Below, piece after piece: positions 21,426 to 46,698 of a stretch of DNA of 64,000 nt (within the stretch, counting starts at the first letter, position 1; every line of letters begins with the position of its first letter). The translations under genes and the position numbers were made by a program. The notes beneath the pieces are model-generated. The model saw only the letters and a program-made list of their open reading frames with translations, did no database searches and was not told the DNA's origin. Origin of the DNA: Chromobotia macracanthus (lineage: Eukaryota; Chordata; Actinopteri; Cypriniformes; Botiidae); NCBI GenBank assembly GCA_036877525.1, contig JAZGTH010000005.1:7560501-7624500 (forward strand), in the 5' to 3' direction.

Positions 21426-21431
21426 TTTATT
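21426..21431 (-). promoter_or_regulatory. Candidate supt6h polyadenylation signal (AATAAA)
   Basis: Reverse-complement AATAAA about 415 bases after the supt6h stop. Another lies near 21277. Confidence 0.4.
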
Positions 21432-21846
21432 TCAATGTTTAAGCCAGTTACAAAAAGAAAAGCTGTTTGGCAGCTCTGTGGGTCCGAATGAATGATCTTA
21501 CGGTAAATCGTCAAAATCATGCAAATTTTTATGCTTTAAGCCTTTCCTCTTAAATTCTTGAGTTAAAAAACAAATGAAAACATGGTGCATTATGCACATT
21601 CTTCTAAAAGTAAAGAAAGAAAACCCTTGTGACAAACTTTTTACTACAGGTCCATTTCCTGAATAAGTTGTCACCCATTTCAAGTGTTTGTCTTTGTATC
21701 AGTAGCTCTGAATGACTGCCATTCTGGGAAAGAAATACTTCTAGCAGCGAAAGTGAGTGATGAGGACAGGAAAAGATGGAGGGTGATGGTGGGATGTGGA
21801 TGGATTGGGTTTGATATGAGATGCCTGAACAAATCTGCCCCCACTC

Positions 21847-33238
<11,392 letters not shown>

Positions 33239-34363
33239 GTTTGCAAGGCCTGTGTAATAAACAAAGCAAAATAATTGATGTGCCTAATGTTGTAACGCTG
33301 TTTTACGATACCATAGCAACAGTGTGATCAAAACATATACGCACATAGTATGTCTATTTATTAAAGATCATCCCGGGGAAATATAGCCTCAGAATAATAC
33401 AAACGTCTGCAGTTACAGCTAACTGCCAGTGAAAACAATACTAAGCAATACAATGAAACCTATCCCTGTCCCAAGTTATAGAGATGTTACTGCCACAGCG
33501 CTCGCAGTAAACAAAAGACTGAATCCATCAACACATCACACCTCGGTTACTTTAATGATTTTTTGTAGCACTAAATGTTTAAAGTGGCACTTGTTGCGAT
33601 TAACACAACGTACAAATAAACTATTAGAAACCTTAAAATATTATATTATATATTGAAAGTCGACATCCGTGGACCAGCTAACTTTTGAGTGATCAAGGAA
33701 TTCAAGACAATACACAACAAGTACATTTATATTAATATTATGCAAATAACAACAAATAGGAATTTAAAGTTAAACAGTACATGTATTAAACACGTAACGG
33801 CTCTGTTCTGCAGTGTTGTAAGAAATTAGGGGCCACATGCTAACAGCAAACCTGTGAGCTAAGTAAAATCAACCATGCATGACATAACCGCTTTCTAAAA
33901 CACCAGACAGAAATTAAATATCAAGCACAAAACACACTTACGTCCTCTTGCGAGGCAGCTCTAGAAACGTCAAAATAAACACTGAGACGAAGAAGCGTCA
34001 CTTCTAAAGCAGCTTGTTAGTGACAACAAAAATGGCTGAGCGTTACAGCATTGATTCTGTTTCCGGCATACACAGATACAACTTCCGGTCTAAATTATTT
34101 TATGGCTTTGGATGACACATAACAGATATTATGCTGTAGGCGTTTATGGTGTGAGCTGTTGGAGAAAGTATTATTAACATTTTATGAGAAAATACCAAGT
34201 ACATAAATATTTTTTATTAGTTATCTGTAACATTTACAAGATTTGTACGCAATAGCCCCAAACCGGAAGGTGGCGCTCTAGTCTGCATGTCGTCATGCGG
34301 TCTATGTGACGTCATGTAGGGTTTTAAAGATTATTTTCCCCAGGGCTCGGCAAACTTCAAGCC
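33239..34363. promoter_or_regulatory. Divergent supt6h / sdf2 promoter region with supt6h 5' UTR intron
   Basis: On the minus strand a strong donor (GGAC|GTAAGT, exon edge 33942) suggests a non-coding first supt6h exon of about 33942-34060, with a roughly 700-base intron before the coding start. Its upstream end faces sdf2, whose ATG is only about 300 bases away. The shared interval 34060-34363 is probably a bidirectional promoter. The human pair is also head to head. Confidence 0.6.
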
Positions 34364-35789
34364 ATGGCTTGTTCGGGCTTCTGTCGAATCCAGTTAACTA
34401 TAACAGTATTATTATCGTGTTTGTTTACATTTGCTCCCGGCAGCGAAATGAAGTTTGTGACGTGTGGATCGGTGGTGAAGCTGCTTAATGTGAAACACAA
34501 CGTCAGATTACACTCTCATGATGTCCGCTACGGGTCTGGTGAGTTACTCATTTAATCCAATTTGACATGCGTTTAAAACCGTGAAACTTCAATTTGCTTT
34601 TGAGAAAGACTGTTTAATACTTCCGTTTACACATATACATTTATACAGAAAATGTTAAAAATGGTTAACTAAAAATGATTATCCATACAAAATCATGGAT
34701 AGTCAACAACTTGATATTTTAAGATAATTCCCTACAAACAAAACTAAACAGATAAAAAGATGAGGTGCTAAACAAATAATACACTTTATATTGTATTTAA
34801 AGACAATGTGCATGACTTACAGGTCAAAGAACTTTGTGAGGTGCCTACCCACATCACAGTATGCTGAGACACAGAGACTATGAGTAGTATTATGTCAGCA
34901 ATGGCACATGTAGAATTGTTTAAAGCATACATCCTCTGGTGTTTGGTGATTGTCTTTAATCGTCTAGGTAGTGGTCAGCAGTCAGTGACAGGTGTGACGG
35001 CATTTGAGGACAGTAACAGTTACTGGAGCGTGCGGGGCACCACTCAAGCTGTATGTCACAGAGGCACTCCTGTAAAATGTGGACAGAACATTCGCCTTAC
35101 CCATGTCAACACGGGCCGCAATCTTCACAGCCACTACTTTACCTCTCCTCTTTCTTCAAATCAGGTTTAAAAACTTTTATTTTGTTTTTTCCTTCAAATT
35201 CTATGTCAAGTATTACATAAAAAACAATGCAAAACATTGATCGGAGTCTTAGATTTAGACAATAAGCTAATCATGTTTTATGTCCTGGTCTGTCTTAATA
35301 TTGGGATGTCAGCTTTTTTGCTTAGAATCTTGCCCGTTTCCAGATGTTTTAATAAAGCACTGGCTCTACAGGGTTACTAAACCATTTATTGCATGTTGCA
35401 TGAGACTGCACTTTGGAACACAGTGTAAAAATAATTTTAGACACACAGAATCACACAGTCCTAAAGTTCACACAGAATCTCTTCACATTCAGGAGGTCAG
35501 TGCGTTTGGTGAGAATGGTGAGGGTGACCATCTGGATGAGTGGACCGTTCTGTGCTCAGGCTCAGTATGGCAGAGAGAAGAGTCTGTTCGCTTTCGCCAC
35601 ACATCCACTGAGGCTCTGCTGTCTGTGACGGGTGAACAGTACGGCAGACCCATACACGGTCAGAGAGAAGTACACGGAATGATGGTCAACAGCCCCCACA
35701 GCTACTGGAGAACAATGGAGGGAATCTTTATGAAACCAAGTGAGACTGGATCCAAGGATTTCAGCAGCCCACCGCACACAGAGTTTTAG
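34364..35789 (+). CDS. sdf2: Stromal cell-derived factor 2, MIR-domain ER protein, 3 coding exons
   Basis: Exons: 34364-34538, 34968-35164, 35493-35789; 669 nt, 222 aa (human SDF2 is 211), in frame. There is an N-terminal hydrophobic signal peptide (about residues 10-27), then a beta-trefoil of three MIR motifs: 'VTCGSVVKLLNVKHNVRLHSHDVRYGSGSGQQSVTGV', 'IRLTHVNTGRNLHSHYFTSPLS.NQEVSAFGE', 'VRFRHTSTEALLSVTGEQYGRPI.GQREVHGM'. Known: SDF2/SDF2L1 work with ERdj3 in the ER to keep clients soluble. It is sdf2 rather than sdf2l1 because the tail is not HDEL and because it is paired head to head with supt6h. The tail here ends PHTEF, unlike the HAEL end of human SDF2. The second exon's frame opens upstream of its acceptor, but those bases are intron. 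Confidence 0.94.
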
Positions 35790-38700
35790 AGGAACACTTC
35801 CTGCTAAACTGTCTACAGAGTTTTATTGTTCATTTATTCTTTTCTTCCTTCACTTATTGACCCAACCTTGACAAAAGTTTCATTTTTGGGTGAAGTATCC
35901 CTTTAAGAATTTTTATATTCAAATTGTGCCTGATGCTCATTTTTAACACTTGAAGTACATTTCATTTTGCACAGTCAACATATAAGGCAAACTAAAATGA
36001 ATGTCATTCATTGGTCTAAACAAAAGTTTTGATTTTTCAAAGGCACTGTTAGCTTTTTAAACTCATATTCAGATTTTATAATCACAGAACAAAAGTTCAA
36101 TGTCAGTATTTTAACCAAACTTGTGGCAAGAACATACTGTGCGTTCTATTAGAATATTTAACAATTCAAATACTATTATACAACCATCTGCTTGTATCTT
36201 ACAAAGTAATACATTTGCACACATGAACCAGCTAATGAATGTTCACTTGAAAATTACAGGATCAGCTTGAAGATAGATTTTCAGGAACAAGACTGAGCAC
36301 CATTGCTTTATGCTAACCTCATATTTTGAGGGAAAACACTACAATAGTGATTGTGGTTCATTGTATGTAATGCTGCACCAGTATTATTGTGATTAAGCTC
36401 ATTGTGTGAATTCTTTCCATTATGAGGTGGTATGTAATGACATTTAAACTTTCCTTTAGGGAAAAGGAAGCAATATCATAAGCCATTGTACTTACCTGAG
36501 TATTGGTACCTGAGACTAGTAATTTTTGTAGGTAAAGCATGTGTCTTTAGGAGCTTATTTTTTTTAGTAAGGTGATCTCTAGAGTATGCCACATTTTAAG
36601 TGCCATTAAAATAATTCATATATTTCAAAATTTATAGTTAAAATCAAAACATTAAGAAGTGCCTTTCATTAAGTATATGTAAACACTATAATTGCATATA
36701 GGTGCTGTATCATTTATGACACTTAATGTCATTGATACAATTGGGTTGTGATTTTCTGACAATAAATATGCAGTTATTATAGAATATGTCAACTTAAGGT
36801 GACCTGTAAACCATTCTATTTACATGGTAGGGGTCAAAATGATATACCATGCTGTATAAGATGTCAGTGTACAAAATGTTACAAATTGTTAAATGTGTAT
36901 AATGTGTTAATGTCTACAAAGTAACTGAATTCACATAGTATTTGTGGTATTTCTTTGTAGTGTTCCTCATTAAAAAGCCTCAAGAATACATTACCTCAGA
37001 TTATGTTCACAATATACTTCAGGCCTTGGGAAACAGTATTTTTTTGTCTGTTCTGATATGTTTGGTTAAATGCTATTTTGTAGATTTTGCTTTAAATTAT
37101 AGGGATTAGGGCTGGTTTATTTGTTTATGGTCCTTCGTTTAGCTATACACATCCAAGTATGCATTAGAATGACTTGTATAGAACAACAATAACAGATTTA
37201 ATGCTATGAGAAAAAGGTAAGGGGATAAATGCATTAGCAGTCACATTGCAGGGTCAAGTCAAGATCATTATATACAGTAATGCAATAAGGGCTGAGACGA
37301 TCAGAATTGTTTTGACATTATGTAGGCACAGATTCAAAAAAATCTCACTGTTCTACTATGATTTGTCCTTCAAATGTTAGCAAGCTTATGCAGATGCTTC
37401 GGTGCTGACTGGTACTGTAATAAACAAACTAAGCCTTTAAAACTGTTTGGATATTGCCATTGGCTGAGTAACCATATCGTCTGTTTCACTTTATCAGTAG
37501 AACATAATGTCATTTTTGTGCTGAAAATAAGATACTACTTTTGTTGGCAATTTCAGCCTTCATGACTAGTTCATGACAGTCAAAACAATTGGCTTTATAA
37601 TCTCCTTGTATGTTCAGCACATATGTAACACAGAAACATATGGTTTCTAAACATGCTTTCTCTGGAGAATCAGTGGCCTTCTTAACAATTCTTTTGATTA
37701 TGGAGTACACACACATATATATATGATACAAATAGTATATACATAGTATATACTACTAAATAAATAAATATAGTAAATAGTATATAAACATATAGAATAT
37801 AATTAGTTCTATATACAAGTATTCCCCTTCTAGTATGTTAAAAGACCATGTGTGCCATCACTAAAGTGCTGCTTATGTCACAGTTCCATTATGGATGAAA
37901 TTTTGCCATGTTAAACTTCCATAAAAGAAAACTGAACTGAAAGTGTGTTCACCATGATAATATCTTGACAAAGTCGCAGCATCAAGAACAATCCAATTAA
38001 GACACAACGATATGTTTATTGTCATTTTCAATAAATAATTTATTTATTCATATTCTTTACATGTAGTTGTACATTTTTGTTTAGAAACCATATTGCTGTA
38101 ATCTGTCAATCCACATCCTGCATGCAATGTGTATACTGTTTTGCATATTAATAAACTTTCTTTTGATATAGTTCATAAAAATACATACATATAAAATTGT
38201 ATTTGGCATGCTTCAAATCAGATGTTGTTAGGATCTGGATAAATTTTTGTTATAAATTCCATCAACCTTTACAATAAATAAATATTATTAACAAAATGTA
38301 AAATATAACAGCAATTAAAACCAGAACCAATGTATGTATTTTAAATGCCCATAATTAAATGGTGAGGCCTACTGGTGTGCACTGCAATTAGAGTGCAGTT
38401 TGAATTTTGAAACCGTGAGCTTGTAGAGTTTAATAATGGGATGGCAGTAAGCAGGGACATACATAGAATAACTAAACAATAACAAATGATGTAGAACTTT
38501 ATACTGATAATTTACCATTGTGGTAACTTGAAAAAATGTCTTACATTAGAGACTATATAAAAAAAATAAAACTTAACATGTAACAAGTGACCTGTTTATG
38601 ACTTTAGCACTTTTAATTTACACTGGATCTGAATATACAAACCCATTTCCTATTTTTTTGTAAAGTATTTTTCTTTTAATAGTGTAATTTTACAAAGGCA

Positions 38701-40582
38701 AAAGCTATATTTCTTTACTACCTTTACTTTACATTGCTAAAGACAATAACCACTACTGTCAAGCCACACATTTGTTTTTACAAAATCCCACTAGATGGAG
38801 CCATTGATTTGAAAGATCCCCCATTCCAAGGATTAACCAAGTAAAATTGTACCACTTCTCATTTTTCCACTCTGTGACACTGGAAAACTGACAGGAGCTG
38901 TGTCTAGTAAATTGCTTCCAATAACCCACTTATCTTATTCATTCCCTGTGTATTTTGGCACAAAATGCTGGTATGATTTGGATAACATTGCTCACAGGAA
39001 AGAAACAGTAGGAGTTGAGATATTTAAAAGGCTTAAATGCCAGCAAGCATTACAGACCCTAAAAAACACTGGACTAGAGTTCTAAACATGCAGACGTGAC
39101 AGACATCCTAAAGACAACTCTTTTGTGCAGTGCTATTAGCATAAACACACATGCAATATACAGGGTAACATGACAAATGATTATATAAGTAATCATACAC
39201 ACTAATAAGGTACACAGGAAAGGGGTCTTATGTGCACAAACATAAATATACTGACCGACAGGTAGACACATATTTGTATTACACACAGGGCTTCAGACTG
39301 TAACTGTAAAAAAGTGCTTATTTCAGAGATATAAATGACCAGTTTACATTTGGTGGATTCAGAGCAATGTATGCTGCATTCACTGACTCTTTGAGCCTGA
39401 GAGTGATTAAAAACTCAGAATGGACCAAAAAGTCCAACTATGTAGCGTAGACACTTCCGCAGAAGTTCAATGTCCTATATTTTATCCAGACAGTAACTGC
39501 AAACATTAAGAAGACCAATAAACATCTTTAAAGCCAGCGAAGAGTGTTATACTCTCCTCTACACAAGTACAAGTAAGATGGGAGAGTACTAGGGCATGTA
39601 ATGAATGAAACAAGTAGACATCTAATTTCCATATAAAATACAGTTCATTTTACCCATGATGCATAGGATGTACCACAAAAAGTGGAATTAATTCATCCCA
39701 CTTGCTTTGCAGATTGTGAAATGTGTTATTGTACAGGCATAATGCATTTGTGGCTCAAATTCGAAATGCAATACTCTTCGTACTGCATACTGCACTGTAT
39801 ATATTGTATATTTCATTGTACATTGCGCATTGTATATTGTTTTCCCAATACTCCCATTGGCCGCCACAAAGCTGGACAACCAGGTAATCCCGACCCACTC
39901 TTGTGCCATTGGTTGAACCAATGTTGCATTGTCAGGCTGGCTGGAATGCTCAAACAAACATAGCGTGTTTTAATTATGCCACCTAGGTTGTGTTGACAGT
40001 TTTCAGGTGAACAAAAACTACAAATTGCTTACTTGTGTCTGCATGTTAAGCTGGCATGCAGGCACAAGTATCTAAAAACAGAGTAATGTTTAGAAAGAAA
40101 TGGACAGTTTATTTAAGATGAACACGGACACATGCACAGAGTTGATGCCAGACATCCTGTAGGGTCTCTGTTGGACAGGCTGCCAATCACTGTACTCCTC
40201 ATCCTTCCCATCTGACATGGCTTGGATTGAGATAAAGTACAAAGACAAGTCTATGCTTTTCATAGAGAGAGAATGAGAAAAACACACAGCGCAGAGGACA
40301 CAGAACGTTATTGCATTAAATGGTATCCAGTGAGGAGCCCTTCATGTTGCTTTCAGAGTGATGATGGAGGGCATCCTTCACTGTTGTTTCCATCAGTCAC
40401 AATCAGTGTCTATGCTATATTAAAAAGAAAGGGGAACGTGCTCTTGGGCTTTGTTCTCTGCACGGTGGCTCCCCACTTGTTTTTAAACAAAAAAGTGGAA
40501 TTGCTTTAGCAGTTATTGATGTTGATTTTGTAAGAGGGTACAGTACCAGCAGAGGTCAGATCACGCAGGATTCACAGTGGGG
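35790..40582. other. sdf2-calneuron convergent interval, 3' UTRs and repeats
   Basis: No coding exon is seen. An AATAAA at 36761-36766 may end sdf2. Minus-strand AATAAA motifs (e.g. 40108-40113) may serve calneuron, and a long calneuron 3' UTR is possible. AT-rich simple sequence lies at about 37690-37815. A stretch at about 39760-39960 with repeated 'tgtatattg/tgcatactgc' units and the palindrome ATTGGTTGAACCAAT looks like a degenerate fish repeat. Confidence 0.5.
35872..35906 (+). repeat. Cyprinid DNA element end
   Basis: Reads 'tttcatttttgggtgaagta' followed by 'tccctttaa', a near-consensus terminus of the element also found at 8825-8951. It lies just downstream of sdf2, within its probable 3' UTR. 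Confidence 0.6.
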
Positions 40583-43500
40583 CTACTCCATGCCATTTCG
40601 CAACATCTGATTGGCAGCGATTAGCATGACGCTGATGATGAAGGCCATTGCAAAAGCACAGATGAGGCTCTTGCGGACACACGTCTGACGGTTCTTCTTT
40701 TTAGAATGCACTGATGGAGTAGAACAAAGAGGAGAAGAGAACAGAAGAAAAGAGTGGAGAGGACAAAAGAGACAGGACCAGTAGAGACAAGGAGAAGAAA
40801 AGAAAAGAAGAGAAGCTACTACTGAGAATCAGACATTATGACAAGAGATGAGAGCACATACAGTAATAAGCATAAGCCATTCAAACAAAGAGAATGATCA
40901 AGCTGTGTTGTTTGTCACTGTGCATAATGAGTCTTTGCATATAGACAATAATGAAACAAAATATGCAACACACACAGCTCTACTGAGCAACCGCACTGGA
41001 CTTAATACACATCGCACACCAATGACTGTGTTCTGTTTCATCTGACACATACACACACAAACATAGTTTGTGTAAACGATTGTGGCAAAATGGTTTCAGG
41101 GCAATATATATAGTGTAATGTTTCAACATTACAAAAGGGTGCAACGCTGAGGGCTATTAATCCATGTGTTTAAAACACTGAGACAGACTAATTGGATTTT
41201 GAGGCATGAAATTGTTCCATTTTATTCACCTTTTGCTCTGGCCATGCATATCTAGCTGATTCCATTCAATTTCATTCAGTCTGACTTGTTATTCTGTGCT
41301 GCAGCCTGATATTTAACTAGATGTCTTAATGAGATTTAACTAAATATTTAACTTCAGGCAAAACTACTTAAAACAAAATTGGATACAAGCCTTTACAATA
41401 ATTTCCCTGTTTCTAAATTCCAATCATTGCTCTTAACTTTGTCAGGTCATGAAAACAGACCCAAAATCAATACATAATTAAACTAATATAACACATTTAA
41501 ATAACGGTTAAAATGCAAATGTGTTACTGGCAGTAATTACAAATGAACCGTAAACCACTAACTTCCATTTAGCAGGCACTTTTTATCCAAACCCTATAGT
41601 GAAGTATACAAATGTGATGAAGCAGAATTCTAATCTCATTAAATGTCCTGTTTCTGAGTCATCTATTTTAGAGGGTAAATTTTTAACAATCGATATTGTA
41701 ACCTATCCATCTAATTGATAAAAGTACTTAAAGTTATAAAAGTATTATAAAGTTCTTCAAATGATTTCTATTCAGAACTGAATTCCAAACTTATTGGTAA
41801 ACCACATCATCTCATTCAAGCATGTTTCCATGTTGTCTTTACACTTGAATCTGTAACTGTTGCAGAATCTGTCAATTAATATGAAATCTGATCGCTCCTG
41901 TGCTATTTACCTCCCTGAAATTCAGTCTGGCAGTTTCCTGAGTTCTCCTTCAAACTCTCCTCCTCAGTGACGATAATGTTCTCGATGTCCTTCATGGTGA
42001 GATGGTCTCTGAAGGCATGGAACAGGACGTGTTTGAGCTCCTCCAGGGACATCTGTTGCATGTCAAACTGCAGGGTAGAAACACAAGAGGCAGATTTTCA
42101 AATCTCAGCACGGCTGGGTTGTCACAGCTTCTCTGTGGTGCAGTTCTCAGATCACAGAGTATGTGATGCATTATGGGAAATTTGTACTCGACAGTAAGTT
42201 CAGGAAAGGAAATTGAAGCTAGCAGGGAAAAGGGTTATGGCCACATGAGCTTTGTTTACTAGCCAGTGAGCTTTCTTACAAAACCACTAAGCTAATTTGT
42301 TTACCTGTTCGATCACATACTCGCCATTTTATTCACTTGCTCTTCAGTGTCTTCAAACCTACAATCAATCAGTAATACACGCTGAAGAGGAGGATGGCTC
42401 ACATAAAAATTGATCATCACTTTGGACAGTGCTGCGGTACATTTATCTCCCTGATGAAACTGAGAAACATCAGATTTGACGCATCCTCACCAGTCTCACA
42501 CCAAAACACAAAAAAGACTGCAGTAAAATAAAAGATCCAAATGTTTTGGCTAATACTATTCAACAATATGACATTATATTTTTATATATTTAAAAAGCCA
42601 ATTTTACTTGGAGTTCTGTCCTCATTTTGTTCTATACCATTTTTTGAACCTAAAGGTGAGTGAAAGCTGAATGAAGAAGAAGTGAAGAAAATGAGGGAAA
42701 CAATTTGGGCTGGTTTAATAATTCAGTATCGGTGAGAGACAGACCTGAACTTTTCCAATTTCCCAGGAAAGTCTGTGTCTAGGATCCTCTGAGAGTCCTT
42801 GAATGAGCTTTTGGTGGCAGCAGTGTTAGGCTGTCTTAGCAGAGTCAATAAATTATTGAACTGTATGAAAAAAATATGTATTACAGTGCTTAGAGAGTTC
42901 TTCTCCATGATTTCATTAGTTCCATTCATTTCTTCTAGACGGATGAACATTGTGCAGGTCATTCTAGATTGAAATGATTTCGTTACATACCTGCTTCCTT
43001 TCCAGAACCAACTAAATAAAGATGGTCAATGACCACATTTACATGCACATCATATATTCTGGATTCTTGTTAATTCTCTTCATGTCACTGCCAACAGCAC
43101 ACAAGAGTGCAAGATAAAGCTTATTCATGATTCATGATTTTACATCCATTTCTTTTGAAATTTCTTTCATGTTTGTAAAAAGTCTAATTTTTACTACAAT
43201 TGTACTTGTAGTAAAAATTACATTATAAATTAAATTTACTACAATTGCTGGACTACTGTTTCAAGTAGCACCCAAAATTATGTTTATGACATGTATTATC
43301 AGCACATGAATTCCCTGGAAATCAAACCTATGACCCTGGGATTGCTAACACAATGCTCCAGATAAGCAACAGAAAAGCAGAAATTTTAGAGGAAACACAC
43401 AATCCTTAAATACAGTCTCTGTGACCTTCAGAAGTTCCTGATGACCTGTTTCTGTACTCATTTCTGCCCCCCAGAGGACAGAGGCAGAACTAAAGCTTGA

Positions 43501-46500
43501 TGTTATCACCCTAATAAAGCCTCAATGAGACACTATCAGCTGGGATTGTCTCTTTTGAGGAGCAAAATGGCAACACTGAGCATGTATCTCTGTCATTCAG
43601 TTATTCGCTCCCATCCAGACACATGCTCTCATGGGATGCTTTTAATTCAGTTCTTTCCCCAGCAATTTCTATTTTCTCCTTCTGAAAGGAAGCTATTTAA
43701 AAGAGATTATTTGATGTCTTGGTGAAGGACTGTTATATCATGGGGTTATTTGCATCAGGTTTTTCTCAATGTCTCTCACCGCAAGTATACATACAGACAG
43801 TAGGAAGAGAAGTGGGGAAGAAAGCAGTGAAGGTAGACTTAAACTCTATAATGAGAGCCCATATTGTGCACGCTTTGTTTACATTTACATTCATTCAATT
43901 AGTAGATGCTTTTATCCAAAGCGACTTACAAATGAGTATACAATACTTCAATGCATTGCAAGGTGGTGCTTTTAAAAGCAAGGGTAAAGACCAGACTCCT
44001 ATTAATAAAATGGCAAACAAAAACAAGAATGTTGATGGATTGAATCCTTGTTGTGTTAACAAGCGATGTTAACACTTCTGGGCTTCAAGTTCTAATGTTC
44101 AAGCTTTTTTGGTGTCAATATCTTCATGGCCTTAAGCGTGGCAACGTATGGCAAGTATTTCTTGGTTGTCGAAGCATTCTGTTAACATGCACTTATTTGC
44201 TGTGGGCTTGAAAATGAAAACATTGTTTGCTTTCTGAGTTATGAAAACTTGCTTGGCTGTATATATAACATAAATGTGTTGCAACCCAACACATTAAAAC
44301 ATCTGCAATAATGACAACTGCATAAACTGTAAATTGGCAGATTTGCCTTTTAGACACAATAAATCAATGATAAATTAATGATAAATCAAATGATTATATA
44401 AAACAAGGTATTTCTTTTTATAGATCTACCACTTTCTGTATTGTTTCATTTACATGAACTAATACAAAATAACATAACAAAACAAAATGCATTTCACACT
44501 ACCCAAACCTGCAAAGCTAGCACAGCTCCAGCTAAAACAAATGGTTTAACAAAACATATGGAAATTAAATGATAATTTATGAAAACATTACCTTCTTCTA
44601 CAAAGATGAAAAATACATTACCACATGATAAAATCTTTCTCTATTACATGCAGTTGGATCTGATGACATCAAAAAAGGAGTGATCTTGTAGGAGGTCTGC
44701 AGTGTATGAGTAAATGCTAATGTGTGTGTGTGTATGTGTGCGAGTGTGTGTGACTGCTGGCTCTAATCCACGCAGTCTGTTTAATCTGACAGGCATCTGA
44801 TGGGCTTCTCATTATTACAGATTTACATTTATGCTTGCTTATGTTGCAGTGGTGACCTGAAAGGCCGATTCTCATCTTTGACCATCAGCCCCTGAAGCCT
44901 CACCCAGCAGAGCAGGTGATTAATGTTTCAATTACCCAGGCATTCTCATTTTAATGACAGGTACTATACAAGATCAATCTGAGAATGGAAAATCCTCGGT
45001 GAAATGATTTGGGAGTGCTCTTTAGCACTTTAGTAGGAGGAACAAGCAAATTTATAATAATAAACTAATTCAGAGAGTTAAAAGTACTTGTCATCAATTT
45101 TGTTTAAACCACCGTGCATGCAAAATTTGTATTAAATTCATACCTTTTGTGCAAATCTGACACATAAATAGTTTGAAAACACCCACCCTTTGTAAAGTCC
45201 CTTCCAAAATCTAGACCTGGTGTTAAAAGTGTTTCTGATTTGTTGCCAGCTCTCATGTCACACGCCAAAGCTGATCTTCACGGTGGGGGAGATGGGCCAT
45301 GAAGACATTTGTCAGAGGCTGATGTCTTTGGTTGACCCAACTGAGCGAGGGATGAGGGTGGTAAGTATCGTGTTGAAGGTGCTCAGACACATTTGTCACA
45401 GTGAAATAAGAGCTTGTCTCTCTTTCCCTTTCCTGTGTGCCTGCCCTCCTCCAGAACTGCATTACTGCCAGTATGAAGAGATAAGCTACATTGATGTGAA
45501 AATGGCACTATATGACTAGAGTCACCTCACTTGACTCGTCAGGGGATTTAGTAGCATAGCACGAGTGAAATGTCATGCACCGTTTTGCATTGATTAATGT
45601 GTTTGTAAGGGGCAAATCAATATTTGTTTATACTTTTCATTAGTCAATCAATTAAACACATAATATGGGGATAACTGGAGATAAAACAATCAAATTAATT
45701 GTGAATATTTGCATTATAGACATAACATTAAATAAACAGAAGGAGTGCTACTCATTTGGGAAATTAATGATGGCATTTATGTAAGGATTAGCCTAGTTCT
45801 CCTCTGCTGTGTTTTGATAACATGATGAAATGTTCCCATTATTTGACAGTCAACCCAATAATTCCTCCATTTGTGTCCAACAGTATAAATTAATACTACT
45901 GTTGTGGTGCTAGTTGGGGTTTACTTAGATATTATTTGTAGATCCTCACACTAGAAATGTCTATTCGATGTACAGTTTTCCTGGGTAATGCATCTACATA
46001 TATAATCAATATCTGTCTTCAGCCACAAAGCTTTGTAATATTCTAATACCTTCAGTACATATATAACATATATACCTTCAATGTATATTGTATATATATT
46101 TCAATGCAGATATAATATAATTCAATATAAATATGCAATATCTTTGGATTGTAAATCAGATCAATCCATTCTCCATCTGGTCCCCACACTTTCTTTCAAA
46201 CCTAGACACACCCCTGTTTAGGAGTTACTTTATATCTGAATTGATCTGCTGGTAGGACAATTCCTACAGAATTTATGTGGTCGGGGGTATGATGAAATGT
46301 TTTGTTTATCACATTATATTTTTAAATTAACTGTTCTAAATTAACATTTTACATAGACGGTTCTACTTCAAACCAACAGATTGCTGTTCGGATGTGTTAA
46401 TATCCCAATGGTCCCTCAAAGCAACAGCTGAATCTCACTAAGCTGATCTCTAATCAGGACAAGATGATTCAGAACATCTCACACAGTCTGCCAATCGATA

Positions 46501-46667
46501 CTATATCACTCATTCCAGACTTCAGTGGGGACCGTCTGTGGTGTGTTATCAGAGACTCCAACATCTCGTTGTGCCAAAACAGCAGTGAAAAATCATTTGA
46601 GGAAGTGCAATGATATGCCCTTACTATAACATGATCTATGGCCTTGAACCACACACACACACACACA

Positions 46668-46698
<31 letters not shown>

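Larger units (their letters stand above)
19152..21846. other. rab34-supt6h interval with both 3' UTRs, no PROCA1
   Basis: The genes converge here. AATAAA at 20188-20193 is the likely rab34 signal, giving a 3' UTR of about 1 kb. A minus-strand AATAAA at 21426-21431 is a likely supt6h signal, about 420 bases after its stop. No PROCA1-like or other coding exon is visible between them. Confidence 0.6.

Noticed and set aside
19152..21846. Possible PROCA1 ortholog between rab34 and supt6h
   Set aside because: No phospholipase-like cysteine/histidine motif or splice-consistent frames were seen on either strand.
45220..45519. Plus-strand 99-aa frame in the calneuron intron
   Set aside because: No family resemblance, antisense to the host gene, with an equally long frame on the other strand. 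Treated as chance.
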